Positions 17,274-24,413 of a stretch of 28,569 bases of DNA are shown piece by piece (the stretch's first letter is position 1; the number at the start of each line of letters is the position of its first letter). The stretch spans positions 1 to 28,569 of the forward strand of contig CAYYGL010000045.1 of assembly GCA_964471235.1 (NCBI GenBank), in the 5' to 3' direction. A program made the translations under genes and the position numbers. The DNA comes from CAYYGL01 sp964471235 (GTDB taxonomy: Bacteria; Calditrichota; Calditrichia; RBG-13-44-9; J075). The notes beneath the pieces are model-generated. The model had not been told where the DNA came from and did not search any database. It was given only the letters and a program-made list of their open reading frames with translations.

Positions 17274-18139
17274 GGTGCTGCCTGTTGAAAGAGGTCAAAT
17301 AGTCTCATGGCTGCCTGTGTCACCCGGGGTCCCGGGATCAAAAAATAGCGTTCGGTAAAAATGTAGATGCGGTGATGCTGCACCGCCTGCAAAAGGGGCA
17401 GAGCGTTCCAGTCCTCAACCAGGGATGTCACCGTGGCGCTGTCTGCCGTATCCATCACCCGGAATTCCAGAATCATTGCCGGGTTGCGTTGAAGGAGGTC
17501 TTCCTTGGCAACCTCGAAGTAGCGCAGGGGAACATCCCGGAAGGCATTCTCCCCCCCGCACAGTGCCGCCAATTCACTGAGATAGGTATTCCTTCCGGCG
17601 GCATAAAGACCGCTCAATGACCCCGGTTGTCTGCCCACGACCAGCAAGGTGGACATCGGTGGGTGATGCTCCGATTGGTGCTGCACCTGAAGGAGGGTAT
17701 CCTGAATTCCCGCCACCACTTCGGCTGCCCGGGCAGTGCGCCCCAGGAGTCGCCCGATGCGGCGGATGCTCTCCAGAATGTCGTCTAATGTTTCATCCGG
17801 AAAGGAACGGGTTTTGATATTCAGCAGATGCAGCCTGCTCTCCATCTCCGGGTTAGGCAGCATCAATACCAGGTCCGGCTGGAGGGAGACGATCTTCTCG
17901 TAATCCACATTCAGATACCCGCCCACAGTGGGAACCTTCCGGGCGGCAGGGGGATACAGGCAGAATTCCGTGCGCCCTACCAGCAAATCCCCCGCACCGA
18001 TCTTGAAAATGATTTCCGTAATGTTAGGCGCCAGGGATACCACTCGTTGCGGAGGGGTGTCATCAGCCGGTGCGGATTGACCGTTGCCCTGGAAAAATGG
18101 TAACAGAACCAACAGGAGTAGCCACAGGTAGTTTCTCAT
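17270..18139 (-). CDS. btuF: BtuF-like periplasmic cobalamin-binding protein
   Basis: A 289-residue solute-binding protein with a signal peptide (MRNYLWLLLLVLLPFFQGNGQS; the run has no lipobox Cys). RVVSLAPNITEIIFKIGAGDLLVGRTEFCLYPP is the classic BtuF-family N-lobe start, and DYEKIVSLQPDLVLM is also typical. It would capture B12 delivered across the outer membrane and hand it to BtuCD. Its start lies one base after the DUF1289 stop and its end overlaps btuD, so the three genes appear to be translated as a chain. Confidence 0.93.
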   Translation of the reverse strand: MRNYLWLLLLVLLPFFQGNGQSAPADDTPPQRVVSLAPNITEIIFKIGAGDLLVGRTEFCLYPPAARKVPTVGGYLNVDYEKIVSLQPDLVLMLPNPEMESRLHLLNIKTRSFPDETLDDILESIRRIGRLLGRTARAAEVVAGIQDTLLQVQHQSEHHPPMSTLLVVGRQPGSLSGLYAAGRNTYLSELAALCGGENAFRDVPLRYFEVAKEDLLQRNPAMILEFRVMDTADSATVTSLVEDWNALPLLQAVQHHRIYIFTERYFLIPGPRVTQAAMRLFDLFQQAAP

Positions 18140-18140
18140 C

Positions 18141-18356
18141 TCAAGCCTTTTTGTTGCCGGATTTTCGCTGCGCTCTGAGTTGGAGAACTACAAATTTCTC
18201 CGAATCGCTCAACATACTCCAGGCAGCAATTTCTTCCAATGTACGAAAACATCCCCGGCAAATTCCGGTAGTTTTTTCAATTTCACAAACCTTAATGCAG
18301 GGGGACTGAGGAGATGTCTTCTTTCCCTGGTATTTTCCCTTTTGTGACCTCATCAT
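18141..18356 (-). CDS. DUF1289 family small Cys-rich protein
   Basis: A 71-residue DUF1289 protein. Four Cys lie at 20, 24, 33 and 36 in SPCIKVCEIEKTTGICRGCFRTLEEIAAW, the whole signature of the family, which suggests a metal or Fe-S site, though this is unproven. The N- and C-termini are Lys-rich and probably flexible. It sits between the propeller gene and btuF, one base from the btuF start, so it belongs to the B12 operon. Its role there is unknown. Confidence 0.88.
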   Translation of the reverse strand: MMRSQKGKYQGKKTSPQSPCIKVCEIEKTTGICRGCFRTLEEIAAWSMLSDSEKFVVLQLRAQRKSGNKKA

Positions 18357-18419
18357 TTGCTCTCTATCTGCCGGAATACCAATTCTTCAACTCGCGAGTG
18401 TTTTTCGAACCCGGGTATT

Positions 18420-18442
18420 CCGACCGGCTGGCAGCCGGTCGG
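18420..18442 (-). terminator. strong hairpin after the propeller gene
   Basis: CCGACCGGCT-GGC-AGCCGGTCGG: perfect 10-bp GC-rich stem with a 3-base loop, 12 bases beyond the stop of the propeller gene. No U-tract follows on the minus strand, so it may protect the upstream transcript or reduce read-through rather than terminate fully. Confidence 0.55.
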
Positions 18443-18454
18443 GCGCAAGGGCAG

Positions 18455-19738
18455 TTAGCGGAGTAACATCATTTTGCGGGATTGAACATGGTTTCCCACC
18501 TTTAAGCGATACACATACACCCCGCTGCTCACCGATCTGCCCGAATCATTTCTGCCATTCCAGCGCAACGTATATGTTCCGGGAACCATCTGCTGATTTA
18601 CCAGCGTCTTTACTTTCTTCCCCAGCAAATCGTAAATGACGAATTGAACCATTCCGACATTTGCAATCCGAAATCGTAAATTGGTCTCCGGGTTAAAGGG
18701 ATTGGGATAATTCTGAAACAGCGTAAAACTCTCCACCGGAAATTGGTTTTCCAACGCAATTCCATTGGGATTCGGTTCAAACAAGGCAATGGAGATGGGT
18801 CCGTCACCTACCAGGTAAGCATTGGTCTGGCTATGTTGCGCGTTAAACACCCGTACGGTGTCCGTACCGAAATCGGTGATATAGGCGTTATCCTGCGTAT
18901 CAATGGCAATGCCGGGGCCGCCGGGCAGGGGGTTGTTTACATCCCGTTCAAAAACACCGCTTGCGATATCATACACCAGCACCCCGGAGGAAAATGTTCC
19001 CAGGTAAATTTTATCCGCGGAACTTATCTCGATGGATGTGATTTGAATCCCGACCGGCACGGTATTCACCACGGTTTCGGAGTTGGTATCGATAAAATCG
19101 ATTTGCGCATTCAAACTGTCGAAAGGACCGGTGCAGCACACCACCATCCGCCCCTGGCTGTCCAACGCCAGGTCCTGGGGGTTTAGCCCCACATCCACGG
19201 TGGTCACCGAATAATTATTCACATCAATCACGCTGACCGTGCCCGGATCGAACCCGACACCATTAAAGGCGGTGTTGGTAACATACACCTTGCCGTTGTA
19301 ATATTTTACCCCTTCCGGTCCGCTGCCCACCGGAACGGTTTGCACAATCTGCCCGCTGTTCACATTCACAAACACCGCCTGGTTGGTAAACAGCAGGGTT
19401 ACTACGGCAATGGAGTCATTGACAAAGTCCAGGTTCCAGGGATTGGTGCCGGAACCCACATCGATATGCTGGATAGTGTTCAAGGAATTCAAATCGATTA
19501 CCTGAATATCATTGGCGCCGGAGTTGACCACATAAGCGTTTTCCCCGTGAACCACCACCTGGTTGGTGAACAACCCCAGCGGTTCGGCGTTCACATCCAC
19601 CATTTGATTTTCCAGGTTGATCATGGAAAGATTCTGCCCCAGGGTATTCACCACATAAGCGCTGAAGGGGATTTGTGCCATTGTTAACCCGCTCAGGGCG
19701 AGGATTAGCAGTAGGATGATATTGGTAACCCGATACAT
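18455..19738 (-). CDS. seven-bladed YncE-type propeller with type IX sorting tail (BtuG-like candidate)
   Basis: A 427-residue secreted protein. A signal peptide (1-22, ending TMAQ) precedes seven similar propeller strands starting near residues 27, 68, 110, 151, 198, 244 and 286 (for example AYVVNSGANDIQVIDL, VYVTNTAF, AYITDFGTDTVRVFN). This is a complete YncE/lactonase-like seven-blade disc. Residues 338-427 are a FlgD-like sorting domain (NYPNPFNPET ... GVYVYRLKVG ... RKMMLLR). It starts 14 bases after the btuB-like stop with a GGAGG site. In Bacteroides, BtuG is a propeller lipoprotein that caps BtuB and binds B12 very tightly. The same gene order and riboswitch control suggest this is a functional equivalent, with type IX export replacing the lipid anchor; that assignment is inference. 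Confidence 0.82.
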   Translation of the reverse strand: MYRVTNIILLLILALSGLTMAQIPFSAYVVNTLGQNLSMINLENQMVDVNAEPLGLFTNQVVVHGENAYVVNSGANDIQVIDLNSLNTIQHIDVGSGTNPWNLDFVNDSIAVVTLLFTNQAVFVNVNSGQIVQTVPVGSGPEGVKYYNGKVYVTNTAFNGVGFDPGTVSVIDVNNYSVTTVDVGLNPQDLALDSQGRMVVCCTGPFDSLNAQIDFIDTNSETVVNTVPVGIQITSIEISSADKIYLGTFSSGVLVYDIASGVFERDVNNPLPGGPGIAIDTQDNAYITDFGTDTVRVFNAQHSQTNAYLVGDGPISIALFEPNPNGIALENQFPVESFTLFQNYPNPFNPETNLRFRIANVGMVQFVIYDLLGKKVKTLVNQQMVPGTYTLRWNGRNDSGRSVSSGVYVYRLKVGNHVQSRKMMLLR

Positions 19739-19752
19739 TTTGCCTCCTTTGG

Positions 19753-21990
19753 TTAATGTTGGTTAAAAGATAATTTAAGGGTGAATTGATATTCCCGTCC
19801 CGGCATGGGAAAACCGAAGAGCAGTTGGTAATCTGCGCCGGTCAGGTTTTTGATGGCGAAGTTGGCTTCCCCCCGGAATTTCCCCAATTGCTGCCGGATG
19901 GTGAGGGTGACATCCCAGAGTTGATAACCCGGCAGTGGGGGAGCGGTATTTGCCGCCACGGTGTGCCGTTCATCCACCCGGCGGTAATTCACCAGCAGTT
20001 GAATACGGTTCCACCCCGCCCAGATGCTGCCGTTCAGGGTATGCCGGGGCACAAAGGGGATAATTTTGTTATGGCGATTGGGTTCATCACTTTTGTTGAG
20101 AGCCTGGATGTAGCTGTATCCCAATTGCAGATGGAGATGCTCCGGCAGCGGGCGGTAGCGGAGTTGTATATCCACTCCCTGGCGGGTGGCGCGGGCTTCG
20201 TTGCGGGGCTCCCACACCCCATTAACCGTACGATGCCAGAAAATCAAATTGCGGATACGTTCCGAGTAGTAATAGATGCTCATTTCCGGCAGGAATCGGT
20301 TGGAGAAATGGATGCGGAAGCTGCCGTTCCACAGATCGCTCTCTTCCGGCAACAAGGCAGGATTCCCCCGGGCGCGGGCATCTCCCTTCCAGAACAGGCT
20401 GTTAAAATCCGGGTAACGAATGCCCCGGGCGCGATTTACGGAAATGCTTGCTGAGGGCAGCACCGCCGGTACAATGGTGAATCCGATGAGTGGAAACCCC
20501 CGGGCAGGCTGGTCAAAATACTTCTCCAGCCGCAGGGCGCCGCGCAGTTGGACGCTTCTCCACAGACGATTCCGGCGGGGCAAGTCCCATTCCACCCCGC
20601 CATAGACGCCCCGGGATGAACGCTGTTTCTTTCCGATAGACTGGGTAGGAAAAAGCAGGTTGGTATGTTTCAGCCGTTCTTCCAGGTAGGTGGCGCCGAT
20701 GCGGGTTTCCAGGGATGACTGCGGAAACCAGCGGGTGGTGAGGTTGGCTTCGTAGGTTTCGTTACGCTGCCGGGTTTTGTAGCGGGTAAAGGGAGAAAAA
20801 TCCCGCTCGTTGTTAAACAGTTGGTCCAGGCGGTGATAGGCAAGCAGTAAATCGCTGAACCCCGTCGTTCCCCAGAACCGGCGGTGATTGAATTGCAGGG
20901 TGTGGCTGTCTCCGGATTTCCGGGCGTTGAAATGGTTCAACTCATTATAAAAAGCAGAGGGCAGCCCCTGCTCACCGCGGCGGTAATGATACAGCATAGC
21001 GGTTCGCTGTCGGGCGCTGCGGTAACTGAGCTTTGTCAGTAGTTTCCGGTTGCGATACCAGGCATTTTCCCGGGTGAAGGTTTCCCCCTGGTAATGGTAG
21101 GGGAAATTCTGGCGGGAATAATCCTGTCCGTACTGAAGCAGGAGGGAGAAATCTTTCAGCGAGAGGCCGGTTTCGGCGTTGCCGGCAGCGGTGGCAAACG
21201 AACCCAGGGAAGTGCGTGCACTGGTGTAGGAATCGGGAAGATGCTGCCGGGTGTGAAAGGCAATCACCCCGGCAAAAGCGTTGCTGCCGTAAAGCGCCGC
21301 ATTACCCTGGCGAATCACCTCAATCCGCTCAATCTGATCGATGGGGATATCGGAGAGATCCACTTCGCCGGTCTGGGGATTGTTCAGCCGCTGCCCGTCT
21401 AACAGCACCAGCACCTGGTTGGCGCTGCTGCCGTGAATGCGGATAACTGCGCGGGAACTGCCTCCGCCGGCAGATGCCACCTCCACCCCGGCGACCTGCT
21501 GCAAGAGCTGCGCCATGCCCAGGGATCGATAGCGTTCAATGTCTTCCGTTTTCAAAACAACTTTCTCCCCGGAGAGCGAGGCGTCCGGGCGTGCCCTCCT
21601 GCCCACGATGATCACCGAATCCAACCCGATGGGCAGCGGTGTCAGGGCAATTTCGATGCGGTGAGTTACATCCGGGGAGACCACCACTCCTTTCACGGAT
21701 TGGGAAGTGTAGCCAATCATGGACGCCAGCAGGGTGTAGCTGCCGGGGGAGAGATTCTCGATGCGGAAAACTCCATTTTCATCGGTTTGGGCGCCGAAGG
21801 CGGTGGCTTCCACCTGTACCAGTGCCCCGGCAATCGGCGCTCCGCTGCGGGCGTCATACACCCGACCGAGCAAGCGCTCATTGCTTTGCCCGAATGCCGG
21901 ATTGACAATCGCACAGAGCATTAACAGCCCCGTGGCAGCAAGCAACTTATGGTTACGGAATAAACGATGTAAATACGTGATGCTTTTCAT
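19753..21990 (-). CDS. btuB: BtuB-like TonB-dependent outer-membrane receptor
   Basis: A 745-residue receptor. A signal peptide (1-35, ending PAFGQ) precedes a carboxypeptidase-regulatory-like domain (about 40-130; GRVYDARSGAPIAGALVQV). A plug domain follows (about 140-250; VIRIHGSSANQVLVLLDGQRL, then IDQIERIEVIRQGNAALYGSNAFAGVI). The rest is a beta-barrel ending in YQFTLKLSFNQH. It would take cobalamin across the outer membrane with TonB energy; no TonB/ExbBD genes are in the window. The ATG at 21988-21990 gives a clean signal peptide. Only a weak ribosome site is seen in an AU-rich leader, common in the Bacteroidota lineage. First gene after the riboswitch, with a 485-base leader between terminator and start. 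Confidence 0.93.
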   Translation of the reverse strand: MKSITYLHRLFRNHKLLAATGLLMLCAIVNPAFGQSNERLLGRVYDARSGAPIAGALVQVEATAFGAQTDENGVFRIENLSPGSYTLLASMIGYTSQSVKGVVVSPDVTHRIEIALTPLPIGLDSVIIVGRRARPDASLSGEKVVLKTEDIERYRSLGMAQLLQQVAGVEVASAGGGSSRAVIRIHGSSANQVLVLLDGQRLNNPQTGEVDLSDIPIDQIERIEVIRQGNAALYGSNAFAGVIAFHTRQHLPDSYTSARTSLGSFATAAGNAETGLSLKDFSLLLQYGQDYSRQNFPYHYQGETFTRENAWYRNRKLLTKLSYRSARQRTAMLYHYRRGEQGLPSAFYNELNHFNARKSGDSHTLQFNHRRFWGTTGFSDLLLAYHRLDQLFNNERDFSPFTRYKTRQRNETYEANLTTRWFPQSSLETRIGATYLEERLKHTNLLFPTQSIGKKQRSSRGVYGGVEWDLPRRNRLWRSVQLRGALRLEKYFDQPARGFPLIGFTIVPAVLPSASISVNRARGIRYPDFNSLFWKGDARARGNPALLPEESDLWNGSFRIHFSNRFLPEMSIYYYSERIRNLIFWHRTVNGVWEPRNEARATRQGVDIQLRYRPLPEHLHLQLGYSYIQALNKSDEPNRHNKIIPFVPRHTLNGSIWAGWNRIQLLVNYRRVDERHTVAANTAPPLPGYQLWDVTLTIRQQLGKFRGEANFAIKNLTGADYQLLFGFPMPGREYQFTLKLSFNQH

Positions 21991-22474
21991 GGAAAAATAT
22001 TCTGTTCGTGTTCCGGGATGCGGTATGGGGCGTAAAACGTAATGCGTGTCCGCCCCTTCGGGGAAACGTAAAAAAGAATGCCCCTTTTCCCCCTGCCACT
22101 GGAATTGGGAAGATTTCATCCCGACTTGCTCACAGGGATGTGAACGATGTTGTCGGGATGCCAACTGCTACTGCCACCCAATCACGGCTCATTTATATCC
22201 CCTTTTACCTTTTTCCCTGTACCCTTTCCTTTTCCTATCGTGCCTGTTGACAAAATAAATTTTGTCGCTTCCCCAAAAATCGTCCAACGTTGCTGGTTTG
22301 ACAAAATAATGAAGTTTGATTAAATAACCGTGCCACCGACAAAATAAATTTTGTCGCTCCTACGTTTACAACGGAGCGTCAAAACTTGTTTTGACACTCC
22401 GCTGCGAGCATTAAAAATAGCCCGATTAATTATTCAAACTCCATAATTTTGTCGCTCCAAAACTTTGTCGCTCC
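21991..22474. other. long btuB leader rich in hairpins
   Basis: Almost 500 bases between the riboswitch terminator and the btuB start. It contains inverted arms CATCCCGAC/GTCGGGATG (22117-22125 with 22152-22160), a pyrimidine-rich low-complexity tract (22195-22240), and several GACAAAA-type palindromes (listed separately). ACGTAAAACG-type sequence occurs near 22030. No gene was seen. Confidence 0.6.
22249..22401. repeat. GACAAAA-type palindromic repeats
   Basis: Two copies of the 18-bp palindrome GACAAAATAAATTTTGTC (22249-22266 and 22338-22355). A larger hairpin at 22372-22401 has GTCAAAAC-TT-GTTTTGAC inside CGGAG/CTCCG. The sequence TTTGATTAAATAACCGTGC at 22315-22333 recurs exactly at 28201-28219 next to a tandem array of the same hairpin family. 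Half-site remnants (TTTTGTCGCTCC) continue to about 22473. Confidence 0.85.
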
Positions 22475-22514
22475 AAAAAAAATCCCCCAACCTTCCGAAG
22501 GGAAAATTGGGGGA
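22475..22514 (-). terminator. intrinsic terminator of the cobalamin riboswitch
   Basis: On the minus strand, TCCCCCAA pairs with TTGGGGGA (22507-22514 with 22483-22490). An inner TTCC/GGAA stem also forms, and a run of eight U follows (22475-22482). It lies about 70 bases after the aptamer, the standard expression platform for shutting off B12 uptake genes when cobalamin is abundant. Confidence 0.9.
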
Positions 22515-22581
22515 ACAAACGTGATAGATTGCAGGAGATATTCGCAAACCCAACCTTCCCGCGAAGGTCTTCTCGGGTTCC

Positions 22582-22787
22582 TCATACCAGCCGGTCTCCT
22601 GACTCAGGGATCCTCCTACTCACCAGCCTTCCCATCCGGCACTCAAATTGTTCCTCAAATGCCCGGAGACATTTAGGCGTTTTGAGAACAATTATAGTAC
22701 TGGAAAGTGGCGCGAATTGGCTTTCGTCCTCCATTACAGTTGCGGGGCAGTGGCGGATTTTCACCGCGCTTCCCGTCACTGGTATGA
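22582..22787 (-). promoter_or_regulatory. cobalamin (AdoCbl-type) riboswitch aptamer
   Basis: The minus strand contains the B12 box AGTCAGGAGACCGGC (22590-22604) and the conserved core GGTGAAAATCCGCCACTG followed by CCCGCAACTGTAATGG (within 22735-22767). The ends pair as the closing P1 stem: TCATACCAG at the 5' end with CTGGTATGA at the 3' end. The length of about 206 nt is normal for the class. It controls the btuB-propeller-DUF1289-btuFDC genes downstream. Confidence 0.97.
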
Positions 22788-23134
22788 AAAAGCGGCGATT
22801 TCAGGAAAATAACGAGTTATGAGTAACGAGTAAAACAAATGAATTACCATCCGAATATCAATCGTGAAATCGCCGGGAAGTTGTCAATGATCCGAATTGA
22901 AAAGCCAATATACTGCGAGCGGGATGGAAAAACAACAGGGGAAATGAAATTCTGCAGGGAGATGAGGACGGTTTCTTTATCGAATTTTTCTTTTTCCTTG
23001 ATTAAATTAAATTTAAGCTGATATTACTGAAAGGGGAGGCTATTTTAATTGTCAAAAGAAGCAGCGTGATACGTACGAAGGTGCCGTTTTATGTTGACGC
23101 TGTATCGAAACGTTAGATAACCAGATGGAGTTTT
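22788..23134. other. divergent promoter region between riboswitch and lpxH
   Basis: About 350 bases that must carry the promoters for both the minus-strand riboswitch transcript and plus-strand lpxH. A minus-strand TTGACA (22881-22886) is a possible -35 element but no good -10 could be paired with it. ACGAGTTATGAGTAACGAG-type low-complexity sequence lies at about 22811-22833. No gene seen. Confidence 0.45.
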
Positions 23135-23866
23135 ATGGGATTAACTTATTTCTTCTCCGATGTGCACCTGGGCACCCGCCAACTCAAATCCGAAAGACTT
23201 AAAGAAAAACGATTGTTAGCGTTTCTGGATCAGGTGGCGACTTCCGGGGAACGCCTGTTTATCGTGGGTGATCTGTTCGATTTCTGGTTTGAATACCGCA
23301 CCGTGATTCCCCGCGGCTATACCCGGGTCTTGAGCGCCCTGGGACAACTCCGGGAACTGGGGAAAGAGATTCATTACATTGCCGGCAATCATGATTTCTG
23401 GATGCGCGATTTCCTGAAAAGCGAGCTAAACATCGAAGTGCACTTCGACCCCCTTGATTGTATGATTGGGCAGAAACGTTTTTATATTCATCATGGCGAC
23501 GGCATTGCCAGACACGATAAAGGCTACCGCTTTCTGAAACGAATCTTTCGCAATCGCTTCAATATTTTTCTGTACAGCTTGATTCACCCCGACCTGGGCA
23601 TTCCGCTGGCGAAATGGGTCTCGAACCTCAGTCGCCATCACACTGCCGGGGGCACTCCCGATGACCGGGATTACCGGGAAACCGCCCTGCAAAAATTCCG
23701 GGAGGGATTCGACTGTGCGATCTTCGGACATCTCCATTACCCGGTAATCCAAAATTATGGGGAGAAAGTTTATATCAATTTAGGGGATTGGATTGAGCAT
23801 TTCACTTATGCGGTGTTTAACGGGGAAGAGATTCAGTTGCTTACCTGGGGCACAGGCCGCCGCTAA
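23135..23866 (+). CDS. lpxH: UDP-2,3-diacylglucosamine hydrolase
   Basis: A 243-residue calcineurin-like metallophosphoesterase of the LpxH type, which cleaves UDP-2,3-diacylglucosamine to lipid X and UMP in lipid A synthesis. All metal motifs are present: SDVHLG (Asp9, His11), GDLFDFW (Asp46), GNHDFW (Asn85, His86), HHGDG (His120) and GHLH (His199, His201). The ATG at 23135 has GGAG four bases upstream. It is monocistronic by spacing and evidence that the organism makes an LPS-type outer membrane. The length agrees with LpxH; some Bacteroidota homologues of this form are annotated only as phosphoesterases. Confidence 0.92.
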   Translation: MGLTYFFSDVHLGTRQLKSERLKEKRLLAFLDQVATSGERLFIVGDLFDFWFEYRTVIPRGYTRVLSALGQLRELGKEIHYIAGNHDFWMRDFLKSELNIEVHFDPLDCMIGQKRFYIHHGDGIARHDKGYRFLKRIFRNRFNIFLYSLIHPDLGIPLAKWVSNLSRHHTAGGTPDDRDYRETALQKFREGFDCAIFGHLHYPVIQNYGEKVYINLGDWIEHFTYAVFNGEEIQLLTWGTGRR

Positions 23867-24413
23867 GCCGTTCTTGCACCATCACCCAACCGGTTGAAAA
23901 GTGGACCACCGGCTACCACATCACCTGGAAATTTATCAAAAAAAATGTGAAACTCCTCCGGTAGGGACGTCGGTGGTACCGGCAGGCGCAGCTTCTGCGT
24001 CATTATGTTCATAAAATAGAACGCAGATGATGCGGACGACTATTTAAATTATTTGAACTCATCCCCCGACCCCCTTCTCTTTGGAAGAGAAGGGGGAGAA
24101 AAAAGTGGTTAGAGCACTCCCAAAATTGTTCCCTTTGCGGTTCCCCCCTCTCTTTCTTTTTAAGAGAGGGGGGATAGGGGGGTGAGTTCCAAAAAGCCCG
24201 GAAAATAGCACGAAACCCGGGATTAAAAGTAGAAAAATAACTCTGTTACTAACAAAAACAATTGCCATGATGCATGACACCGAATATCGCGGAGAGTTGT
24301 CAAATTGAAAAAATGCCCGTGAGATTCTCCCGACGGCGCGGGTGTGTTATTCGCGCAATCCGTGTTCTACAAAAAAATAGAATTAAAGTGACTGACTACA
24401 GCGGTGTGATCCC
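23867..24413. other. intergenic region after lpxH with coding-like scrap and cruciform
   Basis: Directly after lpxH an alternative frame stays open to a TAG near 23963 and reads ITQPVEKWTTGYHITWKF, then KNVKLLR. It has no start codon and may be a gene scrap or chance. The cruciform element at 24055-24189 follows. From 24190 to 24413 nothing was recognised. Confidence 0.45.
24055..24189. repeat. 135-bp composite cruciform repeat
   Basis: Terminal arms GAACTCA (24055-24061) and TGAGTTC (24183-24189), continued by C-runs and G-runs, enclose two internal hairpins. The first is CCCCCTTCTCTT/AAGAGAAGGGGG (24070-24081 with 24085-24096). The second is CCCCCCTCTCTT/AAGAGAGGGGGG (24143-24154 with 24162-24173). 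No target duplication was found at the ends. Confidence 0.85.

Noticed and set aside
23869..23963. Small gene after lpxH (…KNVKLLR)
   Set aside because: No start codon or ribosome site and no recognised family; could be a frameshifted scrap but too short to call.
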